Source: Thermoguttaceae bacterium
Lineage (GTDB): Bacteria; Planctomycetota; Planctomycetia; Pirellulales; Thermoguttaceae
Assembly (NCBI GenBank): GCA_017454585.1
Contig: JAFTCU010000298.1
Coordinates: 1-10,979 of the forward strand
DNA: 10,979 nt
Direction of reading: 5' to 3'
Shown here: piece by piece, positions 1-5,858 of the stretch
Layout of the letters: the number at the start of each line of letters is the position of its first letter
Position numbering within the stretch: position 1 is the stretch's first letter
Made by a program: the position numbers and the translations under genes
The notes under the pieces: model-generated
Seen by the model: the letters and a program-made list of their open reading frames with translations, nothing else
Databases searched by the model: none
Told to the model about the DNA's origin: nothing

Positions 1-153
1 ACCCGGCAGAACGTGACCGTGAAACTCGACGGGATCGCGGCCGGGACACTGGACTGCTACGACCCGTGGACGAACACGCACACGGAGCTGACGGTCAAAG
101 ACGGGGTGGTCACTATCCCGGCCCTGAAACGGTCGTGTGTACTGAGGTTTTGA
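1..153 (+). CDS. C-terminal end of an unidentified protein (5' truncated by window edge)
   Basis: Frame 1 is open from the first base and ends in TGA at 151-153, giving the last 50 residues of a protein that starts outside the window. The tail alternates hydrophobic and polar residues (NVTVKLDGIAAGTLDCYDPW, then ELTVKDGVVTIPALKRSCVL, ending RF), which looks like the edge strands of a beta-sandwich. A closing pattern of the type 'DPW/DPRTG ... L.V.DG.V.LPAF.RS.VLR' is common at the C-termini of secreted glycoside-hydrolase-like and collagen-binding-like proteins of planctomycetes and related bacteria. That resemblance is from memory, so I name no enzyme. Codon use is GC-rich, like metG. No promoter-independent terminator directly follows; the composite inverted repeat at 164-289 begins 10 nt after the stop and may serve as its 3' end. 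Confidence 0.6.
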   Translation, partial: TRQNVTVKLDGIAAGTLDCYDPWTNTHTELTVKDGVVTIPALKRSCVLRF

Positions 154-163
154 TTTAAAGGTC

Positions 164-289
164 AAGCCTCCCCTGAAAGGGGAGGTGGCGCGCAGCGCCG
201 GAGGGGTTTTAGAATTGAGGAAAATCTTTCCCCACGTCTGAACCCCTCCACCACCTGCGGTGGTCCCCCTCCCCTTTCAGGGGAGGCTT
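164..289. repeat. Composite inverted repeat, REP/BIME-like, four nested hairpins
   Basis: The outer arms, 164-185 and 268-289, are perfect 22-nt reverse complements. Each arm is also a hairpin of its own: CCTCCCCT-GAA-AGGGGAGG at 167-185 and CCTCCCCT-TTC-AGGGGAGG at 268-286. Further in, GGAGGGGTT (200-208) pairs with AACCCCTCC (241-249). Two more small hairpins are present: GGCGC-GCA-GCGCC (187-199) and ACCACC-TGC-GGTGGT (250-264). So two hairpin-pair units lie head to head around a 32-nt centre (209-240). This architecture matches REP/BIME-type extragenic palindromes, usually mobilised in trans by RAYT transposases; no such gene is present here. TTTAAA occurs just outside the left arm (154-159) and overlapping the right end (288-293). 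It could also act as a transcript-end structure for the gene ending at 153. Confidence 0.8.
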
Positions 290-321
290 TAAATTAAACG
301 TCGTCCTTCCGTATTTCCCAC

Positions 322-354
322 AAAAAAAAGGGCCTTACGTCATGTAAGGCCCTT
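322..354 (-). terminator. Rho-independent terminator of the DUF1559 gene
   Basis: On the minus strand an 11-bp perfect GC-containing stem (AAGGGCCTTAC pairing with GTAAGGCCCTT; plus-strand 328-338 and 344-354) has a 5-nt loop. It is followed by eight T residues (A-run at 322-329 on plus). It begins 24 nt beyond the TAA of the minus-strand gene ending at 378, the expected place and orientation. Confidence 0.9.
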
Positions 355-377
355 GTATTTTTCAGGAGGTTAACTCA

Positions 378-1403
378 TCATTCCGGCTTCTGAGCCGCCA
401 TGCCATCCTTACGGTTAGCCAGGCAGGCGTGGACTGCAGGGTCGATGCTGTAAGAAATCTGCTGAACGGAAGCATCCGCCATCGCCATTGCGAAAGAACC
501 AGCGTGAGGACCACCGAACGCATAGTACGGCGTGCCCGTGGTGGTGGTCGTAGTAGGTTTATCCTGCATCGGCGGATAAGAAGTTCCAGTCGCGTTAACG
601 GAACTGCCGCTCATACTGAACGCAGTGTACACACCAGCCGAACGGAAGTTCGAGTTCGCGGTGCCGTTCACGACACCCGCGTACAATACGTTCATGTCGC
701 CGTTATACGCGTCTTCGTATTTATCAGCGTAAACGAATTTCTCACCAATGAGGTAAGTGTTGGTCGTTCCGTCACGAATTTCGCCCATTTTCGTTTCACT
801 GACGTCAAAAATGATGCCCGTCGGCTGGGTCGAGGCGGTATTCTTGATTTGGCTGACTTTATTGGGATACGAAGTCGCGTTATTCGTTGCACTCATCGTG
901 GTCGTTCCGTAGCAGGCGGCGTAGTCGCCTTTGCATCCCTGGGTGGCCGAGAAGTTACTGTCGTTATACGTACCGGAAACCGTAAAGAGTTTGGCTGTAC
1001 GGCGTGACGGGCAAATGAAAGCATTGATTGCGGTGCTCATACGTTCCGCAGAAGCTTTCTTCGTGATGGAGGTATTGGAACCGTTCGAGCCAAGCTGATG
1101 GAGCGCGTTCTGTTCCAGGTATGGAAGCAAAGAGTACGCCCAGTTTCCTGACTGACCTTTTCCGAAACCACGGTCAGGGTCGCCGCAGAAGGAGGAACTC
1201 CAACCACCAGACGGGAATTTCTGGTTAGAACTTTCGTGGTTCATGCACGCCAGACCGAGCTGCTTCAGGTTGTTTCCGCACTGCATACGGCGGGCGGCTT
1301 CACGAGCCTGCTGAACGGCCGGCAGGAGCAGACCCACCAGCATCCCGATGATCGCGATTACGACGAGCAATTCCACAAGGGTAAAGCCTTTTCGCTGTGT
1401 CAT
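378..1403 (-). CDS. DUF1559 prepilin-like protein (type IV pilin-type N-terminus, H-X9-DG family)
   Basis: This 341-residue protein has a short basic leader, MTQRKG. The prepilin peptidase site is G6|F7 followed by TLVE with the invariant glutamate, and a hydrophobic helix spans about 8-29. Next comes the planctomycete signature [16 protein letters not shown] (26-41) and NNLKQLGLA (44-52), which defines the DUF1559 family. [11 protein letters not shown] (88-98) and [12 protein letters not shown] (211-222) are further family blocks. The C-terminal processing-associated motif is H300 plus nine residues then D310-A311, so the usual Gly after Asp is Ala. A six-threonine run lies at 284-289. Start at 1403 was chosen because GGAG sits 8 nt upstream and the leader length fits; an in-frame ATG at 1457 would add 18 residues and spoil the short leader. 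It is likely a pseudopilin-like protein exported by a type II/IV pilus-like machine; the role of these numerous paralogues is unknown. It is monocistronic, with its own promoter and terminator. Confidence 0.93.
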   Translation of the reverse strand: MTQRKGFTLVELLVVIAIIGMLVGLLLPAVQQAREAARRMQCGNNLKQLGLACMNHESSNQKFPSGGWSSSFCGDPDRGFGKGQSGNWAYSLLPYLEQNALHQLGSNGSNTSITKKASAERMSTAINAFICPSRRTAKLFTVSGTYNDSNFSATQGCKGDYAACYGTTTMSATNNATSYPNKVSQIKNTASTQPTGIIFDVSETKMGEIRDGTTNTYLIGEKFVYADKYEDAYNGDMNVLYAGVVNGTANSNFRSAGVYTAFSMSGSSVNATGTSYPPMQDKPTTTTTTGTPYYAFGGPHAGSFAMAMADASVQQISYSIDPAVHACLANRKDGMAAQKPE

Positions 1404-1491
1404 TTTATTTTCTCCATTAAAAGGGATTTTGCTCTGCCGCCGGAGAAGTCTTCTCACCCAAAGCCCGGCCGCAAGGTTACTTTAAAGTTAT

Positions 1492-1519
1492 ATTTTACAC
1501 AAAATTTGATTTTTGTCAA
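1492..1519 (-). promoter_or_regulatory. Sigma-70-type promoter for the DUF1559 gene
   Basis: Read on the minus strand: a perfect -35 TTGACA (1519-1514), a 16-nt spacer, and -10 TAAAAT (1497-1492; five of six to TATAAT). Predicted transcription start is near 1485, leaving a leader of about 80 nt before the ATG at 1403. Planctomycete housekeeping sigma recognition is assumed to be similar to the standard consensus. Confidence 0.65.
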
Positions 1520-1719
1520 AGAGAGGGGCCCTCAAAAAAGCAAATTTTTATGTAAAAATAGTTAAAATTTGGAAAATATTCTCTCAATAGAAACTTTCTC
1601 CTTGTTTTATACGTAAATCTTTTTTAATTAGTTGCGTAAAATTTAAAATTTTGCCAAAGATTTTCCCTAAATTTTGCAAAAGTTCGTCCCCCCCTTCTTT
1701 TCTTTTAACGGGATTGGAT

Positions 1720-1725
1720 TATAAT
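1720..1725 (+). promoter_or_regulatory. Probable -10 box (TATAAT) for the aminotransferase gene
   Basis: A perfect TATAAT lies in AT-rich DNA, 110 nt before the chosen start codon. No good -35 hexamer is found 16-18 nt upstream (the sequence there is pyrimidine-rich, TTCTTTTC), so the promoter is weak, activator-dependent, or uses a different sigma. The predicted leader is about 100 nt and includes the hairpin at 1748-1788. Confidence 0.4.
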
Positions 1726-1747
1726 GTGGGGTTAAAATAATCAATAT

Positions 1748-1788
1748 TGAGAGTCAGTAATGGAGGCTTTTCCCTTTCTGGACTCTCA
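1748..1788 (+). promoter_or_regulatory. Hairpin in the 5' leader of the aminotransferase mRNA
   Basis: TGAGAGTC at 1748-1755 is exactly complementary to GACTCTCA at 1781-1788, giving an 8-bp stem with a 25-nt loop. The loop contains an ATGGAGG (1760-1766), the start of an in-frame upstream extension of the aminotransferase frame. No T-tract follows, so it is not a terminator. It may influence translation or be chance; function is not established. Confidence 0.35.
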
Positions 1789-1834
1789 TTTCAATGTACG
1801 CCCTTTTATTGGTTTTTGCAAATCAGGAACTACA

Positions 1835-3031
1835 ATGCAAACCCAACTTTCGCGCCGCATCGCCGCGCTTCAACCGTCCGCGACCCTCGCCATGGCAGCC
1901 AAGGCCAAAGAGCTTAAAGCCTCTGGCCGCAAAGTCATCAGTCTGAGCCTGGGGGAACCCGATTTCAATACGCCCGCGCACATTTGCGACGCTGCCGCGA
2001 AAGCCATGGCGGAAGGAAAAACCCGCTACACCGTCGCGTCCGGTATTCCGGAACTGAAAGAGGCGATCTGTAAATTCTACAAAAACCGCCACAGCCTGGA
2101 ATACAAACCAGCCAATATTACGGTCTCTAACGGCGCGAAGCACTGCCTTCATAACGTCTTCACCGTTCTGATCGACGAGGGCGAAGAAGTCATCATCCCG
2201 GCCCCGTATTGGGTCAGTTACGCCGAGATCGTGAAGCTCGCCGGCGGCGTGCCGGTCATCGTCGAGACGACCGAAGCGAGCGACTTCAAACTCACCCCCG
2301 AGCAGCTCCGGGCTGCGTGTACGCCCAAGACCAAATGCCTGCTTCTGTGCAGCCCCTCAAATCCGACCGGGAGCATGTACTCGGGCGAGGAACTCGGCGC
2401 TCTGGCCGATGTGGTGATCGAAAAAGATCTTTGGGTCCTCGCTGACGAAATCTACGAAAATCTGGTTTACGGCGATAATGTTTTCGTAAGCTTCCCGACC
2501 GTGCGCCCGGGCCTGATGGACCGTACGATCATCGTGAACGGTGTTTCCAAAACATACGCCATGACCGGCTGGCGAATCGGCTGGTCGTTCGCTCCGGCCG
2601 ACATCGCGAAGAAAATGGCAAGTCTTCAGAGCCAGGAAACGTCCTGCCCGTGCAGCATTTCGCAGTACGCGGCCATCGCGGCGCTGGAAGGCTCGCAGGA
2701 TTGCGTGAAGGAAATGTGCGCGGAATTCTCGAAACGCCGGGATTACGTCCTCCAGCGCATCAACGCGATCGAGGGGCTTTCCTGCCCGAACATGCGCGGG
2801 GCGTTTTATGCGTTTGTGAATATTTCCAAATATTTAGGCCGCGAATACGGCGGGAAGATGATCGAGACCGACACGGACTGGTGCCTCGAACTGCTTGAAA
2901 AGAAGGGTGTCGCGACGGTCATGGGGTCGGCCTTCGGCGCGCCGGGTTACGCCCGTCTCTCCTTCGCGAACAGCATGGAGGAGCTGAAACAGGCGTTCGA
3001 CCTGATCGAAGAGTTCCTGAGCGACCGGTAA
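1835..3031 (+). CDS. PLP-dependent aspartate/prephenate aminotransferase, class I (subgroup I-beta-like)
   Basis: This 398-residue cytosolic enzyme transfers an amino group using pyridoxal phosphate, most likely aspartate with 2-oxoglutarate. I-beta members may also use prephenate for Tyr/Phe synthesis, which sequence alone does not settle. Visible motifs are: N-terminal LSRRIAALQPSATLAM typical of the family; LSLGEPDF (37-44); SNGAKH (98-103) for the cofactor phosphate; PAPYW (122-126); SPSNPTG (173-179); ADEIYENLVYG (203-213) with D204 and Y207 contacting PLP; SKTYAMTGWRIG (238-249) with Schiff-base lysine K239; and R374 in YARLSFA for the substrate carboxylate. Length is normal. Start at 1835 was chosen because AGGAA lies 5 nt upstream and homologues begin here; an in-frame ATG at 1760 would add 25 residues without a family match. 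It stands alone, convergent with metG. I leave the symbol blank because aspC/aspB/aatA naming depends on subfamily. Confidence 0.93.
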   Translation: MQTQLSRRIAALQPSATLAMAAKAKELKASGRKVISLSLGEPDFNTPAHICDAAAKAMAEGKTRYTVASGIPELKEAICKFYKNRHSLEYKPANITVSNGAKHCLHNVFTVLIDEGEEVIIPAPYWVSYAEIVKLAGGVPVIVETTEASDFKLTPEQLRAACTPKTKCLLLCSPSNPTGSMYSGEELGALADVVIEKDLWVLADEIYENLVYGDNVFVSFPTVRPGLMDRTIIVNGVSKTYAMTGWRIGWSFAPADIAKKMASLQSQETSCPCSISQYAAIAALEGSQDCVKEMCAEFSKRRDYVLQRINAIEGLSCPNMRGAFYAFVNISKYLGREYGGKMIETDTDWCLELLEKKGVATVMGSAFGAPGYARLSFANSMEELKQAFDLIEEFLSDR

Positions 3032-3061
3032 AAGCCCGAGTCCAACCCGCTTCCACACGAG

Positions 3062-3182
3062 ATTTAAACACGGATTTCCACGGATTAAATGGATTAAATG
3101 GATTTTTTCAGGAAAGACTTCAACCTTTTTTCTTTAAAAATCTGGGTAAATCCTTTTAATCCGTGGAAATCCGTGTTTAAAT
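3062..3182. repeat. Long inverted repeat with 28-bp perfect arms
   Basis: Arms 3062-3089 and 3155-3182 are exact reverse complements (ATTTAAACACGG at the left outer end, CCGTGTTTAAAT at the right). Within each arm CACGGATT is repeated: CACGGATTTC then CACGGATTAAA. Inside the left arm edge GGATTAAAT occurs twice in tandem from 3082, followed by a third GGATT. The 65-nt interior continues with weaker complementarity. The arms begin and end in ATTTAAA, echoing the TTTAAA bounding the unrelated repeat at 164-289. Repeats built on 'ATCCGTGGAAATCCGTGTT' are, to my recollection, scattered between genes in many environmental bacteria. It carries no gene, so it would be a non-autonomous element or structural repeat. 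It sits 30 nt after the aminotransferase stop and could additionally end its transcript. Confidence 0.8.
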
Positions 3183-3222
3183 AAAAGGTGGAAGTGAAAC
3201 GGGCCTGGAAGTTTTTCTCTTG

Positions 3223-3290
3223 CCGTTTAACAAAAAAACCACCCGTTCTCCATTTCGAAAAGAGAAGGGTGGTTTTTCTATTTTAAACGG
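3223..3290. terminator. Bidirectional rho-independent terminator between convergent genes
   Basis: An inner stem AAAAACCACCC (3234-3244) pairs with GGGTGGTTTTT (3267-3277). One bulged G (3245) separates it from TTCTC/GAGAA (3246-3250/3262-3266), with an 11-nt loop. T-tracts lie on both strands (T 3273-3277 on plus, A 3232-3238 on plus for the minus transcript). An outer 8-bp pair CCGTTTAA/TTAAACGG (3223-3230/3283-3290) encloses it. It lies 15 nt past the metG stop and about 190 nt past the aminotransferase stop, so its main client is metG. Confidence 0.85.
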
Positions 3291-3304
3291 TTTGACTATA
3301 TTAA

Positions 3305-5353
3305 TTAATGGATCCTCTGTCCCGGGACCGCGCCGGAGTCGGGCGAAAGGACGAAAATGTCTTTTCCGCCGGGGCCGGCCGCGCAAATCATCGCTTCGGA
3401 AAGGCCAAACTTCATCTGACGCGGCTGGAGGTTCGCAACGCAAACCACCAAACGACCCACCAGGTCTTCCGGTTTGTACGCCGATTTGATCCCCGCGAAG
3501 ACGTTTTTCGTCACGCCGCCGCCCAGCGAAAGGGTCAGGTGCAGCAGTTTGCGGGCTTCCGGAACCTCCTCCGCCATCACGATGCGCGCGACACGAAGAT
3601 CGACTTTGCAGAAATCGTCGATCGTGCAGACGGCCTCGAGTGGCTCGTCCTCAAGCGGCTGCGCGCTGTCGTCCCACTGGGATTTCGCGTCGGCCGGGGT
3701 TTCTTCCGGTTTGTTTTCTTCACGGGTTTCTTCGATCATGGCTTCAATCGCTTTCTCTTCCATACGAGACATTAAGTGAGTAAATTCATTGACTTGCGTG
3801 CCGGTGAGCGGCGTTTTTACGCTTTCGAACGTCCAGTCCGCTGAGTTTTCGTTGAGCAGGGCGGCGGAATCCTCCGCGAGTTTCGGAAGGATCGGCGCAA
3901 GATAGATCACCATCTGGCGGTAAACGTTCAGGGCGATCGTGCAGACGTCCTGCAGTTCCCGCTGACGGTCGGGGTCCTTGCGGAGTTTCCAAGGCGCTTT
4001 TTCGTCCACGAATTTGTTCGCGCGGTCGCCGATCGTCATCACCAGGCGCGTGACCTTGGCAAAGTCGCAGTCCTCGTAGGCCTGCCCGATCTCGTCGGCC
4101 AGCGACGCGGCATACGCGAACAGACCGCCATCCTCCGGATAGACCACCGATGTTCCGAGGTCCTTCACGAATTTGGCCGTCCGGGATGCCAGGTTCACTA
4201 GCTTCCCGACCAGGTCGGCGTTCACCTTCTCGCGAATGTCCGTGAAGTTCAGGTCCACGTCGTCCACGCGCGGGGTGAGTTTCGAGGCAAAATAGTAACG
4301 CAGTGTGGCGGGGTCCAAATATTTCAGGTACGTGTCGGCCTTGATGAACGTTCCTTTGGACTTCGACATTTTCTCGCCGTTCGTCGTGAGCATCCCGTGA
4401 ATGTGGATCTTCTCGGGGAGATTGAACCCGGCGACTTTCAACATGGCGGGCCAGAACAGCGTATGGAAGTACGTGATGTCCTTACCGATGAAGTGATGGA
4501 TCTCCGTTTCAGGATTTTTCCACCAATCCTCCCAGTTCTCGCCATTCACCTTACACCAATCCCGGGTCGAGCCGATGTAACCGATCGGCGCATCGAACCA
4601 CACGTACCAGTAATTCCCCGGCGCGTCGGAGATCTCAAACCCGAAGTAGGGCGCGGGGCGCGAAATGTCCCAGTCGTTCAGGGCGTCGTTGAGGAAGAAC
4701 CCGGCGAGGTAATTCGCGATCTCCGGCTGCAGGTGGTTCCCGTTCTGCGTCCACTCGGTCAGGAACGGGTGCAGCTTCTCGATCTCGACCATCAGGTGCT
4801 CCGCTTCGCGCAGTTCCGGGGTGGTTCCTGAAAGGGCGCTGATCGGGTTGATCAGGTCGGATGGGGAGTAGGTCGAGCCGCATTTGTCGCACGAGTCACC
4901 GTACTGCTCCTCCGCGCCGCATTTCGGGCACGTCCCCTTCACGAAGCGGTCGGCGAGGAAAGTCCCCTCTTGTGTGTCGAAGAGCTGGCTGATTTTTTTT
5001 GAGTGAACCAGACCGGCTTTCCGAAGCGCGGCCCAAATCTCCTTGCAGGACTCATAACTTTCCGGCGAGTTCGTGCTCCCGTAATTGTCGAAATGGATCC
5101 CGAAACCCGTGAATGAAGCGAGATGCTGCTCGTGTACACGTTCGATGAGCTGTTCCGGCGTAATTCCTTCTTTTTTGGCGCGGATCATGATGGCGGTACC
5201 GTGCGTATCGTCGGCGCACATATAAACACATCGGTTCCCGCGGAGATTTTGGGCACGGACCCAAATATCGGTCTGGATGTACTCAACGAGATGCCCGATA
5301 TGAATCGGCCCGTTGGCGTAGGGAAGAGCGCTGGTTACGAGGATTTTTCTCAT
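3305..5353 (-). CDS. metG: Methionyl-tRNA synthetase, with C-terminal tRNA-binding domain
   Basis: This 682-residue cytosolic enzyme charges tRNA-Met with methionine using ATP. The N-terminal Rossmann catalytic domain begins [20 protein letters not shown] with the HIGH motif at 18-21. A zinc knuckle has CPKC (142-145) and CDKC (155-158), the same Cys spacing as the E. coli enzyme. [10 protein letters not shown] (250-259) is the methionine pocket region including the conserved Trp, and KMSKS is at 328-332. The alpha-helical anticodon-binding domain spans about 365-530, including [15 protein letters not shown] (443-457). An acidic, charged linker (about 531-575) leads to an EMAP/Trbp111-type OB-fold (about 576-682) with DLRVARI and [16 protein letters not shown], usually a dimerisation and tRNA-binding module. 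Total length is close to the 677-residue E. coli MetRS. Start 5353 was chosen at the family N-terminus, with AAGGA upstream. No missing catalytic motif is seen. Confidence 0.98.
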   Translation of the reverse strand: MRKILVTSALPYANGPIHIGHLVEYIQTDIWVRAQNLRGNRCVYMCADDTHGTAIMIRAKKEGITPEQLIERVHEQHLASFTGFGIHFDNYGSTNSPESYESCKEIWAALRKAGLVHSKKISQLFDTQEGTFLADRFVKGTCPKCGAEEQYGDSCDKCGSTYSPSDLINPISALSGTTPELREAEHLMVEIEKLHPFLTEWTQNGNHLQPEIANYLAGFFLNDALNDWDISRPAPYFGFEISDAPGNYWYVWFDAPIGYIGSTRDWCKVNGENWEDWWKNPETEIHHFIGKDITYFHTLFWPAMLKVAGFNLPEKIHIHGMLTTNGEKMSKSKGTFIKADTYLKYLDPATLRYYFASKLTPRVDDVDLNFTDIREKVNADLVGKLVNLASRTAKFVKDLGTSVVYPEDGGLFAYAASLADEIGQAYEDCDFAKVTRLVMTIGDRANKFVDEKAPWKLRKDPDRQRELQDVCTIALNVYRQMVIYLAPILPKLAEDSAALLNENSADWTFESVKTPLTGTQVNEFTHLMSRMEEKAIEAMIEETREENKPEETPADAKSQWDDSAQPLEDEPLEAVCTIDDFCKVDLRVARIVMAEEVPEARKLLHLTLSLGGGVTKNVFAGIKSAYKPEDLVGRLVVCVANLQPRQMKFGLSEAMICAAGPGGKDIFVLSPDSGAVPGQRIH

Positions 5354-5405
5354 GAGGAATTCCTTTTTCGAGGGTGTGAGACAAATTGAATTTCAAAGTT
5401 CATTA

Positions 5406-5433
5406 ATTATACGTCTTTTTAAAAGAAAATCAA
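5406..5433 (-). promoter_or_regulatory. Sigma-70-type promoter for metG
   Basis: On the minus strand, -35 TTGATT (5433-5428; four of six) is followed by a 16-nt spacer and a perfect -10 TATAAT (5411-5406). Predicted start is near 5399, giving a short leader of about 46 nt before the metG ATG, with no room for a T-box element. Confidence 0.6.
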
Positions 5434-5447
5434 TCCCCCGTGAAAAG

Positions 5448-5487
5448 GTTTTCGGGAAAGGAATTTTTTGGAAAAATTCCGGAAAAC
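5448..5487. repeat. Intergenic hairpin between divergent promoters
   Basis: GGAATTTTT (5460-5468) pairs perfectly with AAAAATTCC (5472-5480) around a 3-nt TGG loop. An outer GTTTTC/GAAAAC pair (5448-5453/5482-5487) extends the stem after a small internal loop. It lies between the -35 boxes of the metG promoter and the plus-strand promoter at 5513. It could be a cruciform or protein-binding palindrome; it lies outside both predicted transcripts. Confidence 0.5.
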
Positions 5488-5512
5488 TTTCTAAAAAACC
5501 TTCTGCCCCTGA

Positions 5513-5540
5513 TTTACATAATAGATTAATAAGGTATAAC
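5513..5540 (+). promoter_or_regulatory. Sigma-70-type promoter upstream of the TPR gene
   Basis: -35 TTTACA (5513-5518; five of six), a 16-nt spacer, and -10 TATAAC (5535-5540; five of six). Predicted start is near 5547, about 310 nt ahead of the TPR start codon, so the transcript would carry an unusually long leader. Confidence 0.5.
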
Positions 5541-5553
5541 TGAAAAAAGGCGT

Positions 5554-5639
5554 AAACAGTGATTCCGTTTCATAATCTCGTCAAAAGTTTTATGGAAATA
5601 ACTTCTCCGTGATCGAAACGAATGGAATCACCGTTTTTT
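5554..5639 (+). terminator. Terminator-like hairpin in the TPR gene leader (possible attenuator or small-RNA end)
   Basis: GTGATTCC (5559-5566) pairs with GGAATCAC (5624-5631). Beyond one A/C mismatch the stem continues AAAC/GTTT (5554-5557/5633-5636). Inside it GTTTC/GAAAC (5567-5571/5615-5619) adds a segment after a 4-nt bulge (5620-5623). The central part has a further AAGTT/AACTT hairpin potential. A run of six T (5634-5639) follows the main stem directly. Starting from the promoter at 5513-5540, an RNA of roughly 90 nt would end here. I recognise no known riboswitch family. Alternatives are a chance hairpin or a terminator shielding the TPR gene. Confidence 0.45.
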
Positions 5640-5749
5640 ACAGCCCCTATTTTCCCTGCTTTACCCAAATTCAGGGTGTCAATAATTCAACTTTTCCTAT
5701 TTTTACTGATTAATCCGATTGTTTTCAAAAAACGTGATTTTTTGGTAAT

Positions 5750-5769
5750 TTTGTTCGAGTTTGTTCGAG
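5750..5769 (+). repeat. Perfect 10-bp tandem repeat in the TPR leader
   Basis: TTTGTTCGAG occurs twice with no gap (5750-5759 and 5760-5769), roughly 90-110 nt before the start codon and one helical turn apart. This could be a regulator site or simply slippage. A GATAAT-like box at 5787-5792 lies just downstream but without a convincing -35. Confidence 0.5.
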
Positions 5770-5858
5770 CTACCGGGAAAAAAACCGATAATTTGGATAA
5801 GGTACAGAGTTTTATAAAAAAACGTAGAGTAATAATATATTCGTACGGAGAGAGAACT

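Larger units (their letters stand above)
1404..1834. other. AT-rich divergent intergenic region between the DUF1559 and aminotransferase genes
   Basis: This 431-nt stretch separates two divergently transcribed starts and contains no supported gene; the small plus-strand frame crossing 1236-1565 is a shadow of the DUF1559 gene. It holds the minus-strand promoter (1492-1519), a plus-strand TATAAT box (1720-1725) and a 5'-UTR hairpin (1748-1788). A near direct repeat, AAATTTTGC, occurs at 1646-1654 and 1669-1677. The repeat starts are 23 bp apart, about two helical turns, which is consistent with an operator or A-tract/UP element but unproven. Poly-pyrimidine runs occur around 1686-1705. Confidence 0.6.
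5354..5858. other. AT-rich divergent intergenic/leader region between metG and the TPR gene
   Basis: This 505-nt region has no supported gene. In order it holds the metG promoter (5406-5433, minus), a strong intergenic hairpin (5448-5487), a plus-strand promoter (5513-5540), a terminator-like hairpin (5554-5639), and a 10-bp tandem repeat (5750-5769). It ends with the ribosome-binding site GGAGAGAG (5847-5854) of the TPR gene. The TPR reading frame stays open upstream to an ATG at 5622. That extension is AT-rich and lacks a ribosome-binding site, and its ATG falls inside the hairpin, so I treat it as leader rather than coding. Confidence 0.6.

Noticed and set aside
429..1007. 192-codon plus-strand open frame antisense to the DUF1559 gene
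   Set aside because: Arg/Val-rich shadow translation with no family features; the minus-strand frame has clear prepilin motifs, promoter and terminator.
1760..1834. Upstream ATG of the aminotransferase as true start
   Set aside because: The extra 25 residues (beginning MEAFPFLDSH) match nothing expected; AGGAA before 1835 and the family N-terminus favour the later start.
3062..3182. CRISPR array or tandem array
   Set aside because: There is only one inverted pair with short internal tandem copies; no regularly spaced repeats with unique spacers.
5354..5399. T-box or other tRNA-sensing leader for metG
   Set aside because: The predicted metG leader is only about 46 nt, and I see no T-box sequence or antiterminator pairing.
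5354..5858. tRNA or other classical RNA gene in the intergenic region
   Set aside because: No cloverleaf, no GTTCGANTC-type T-arm with matching acceptor; the TTGTTCGAG repeats only superficially resemble a T-loop and have no paired arms.
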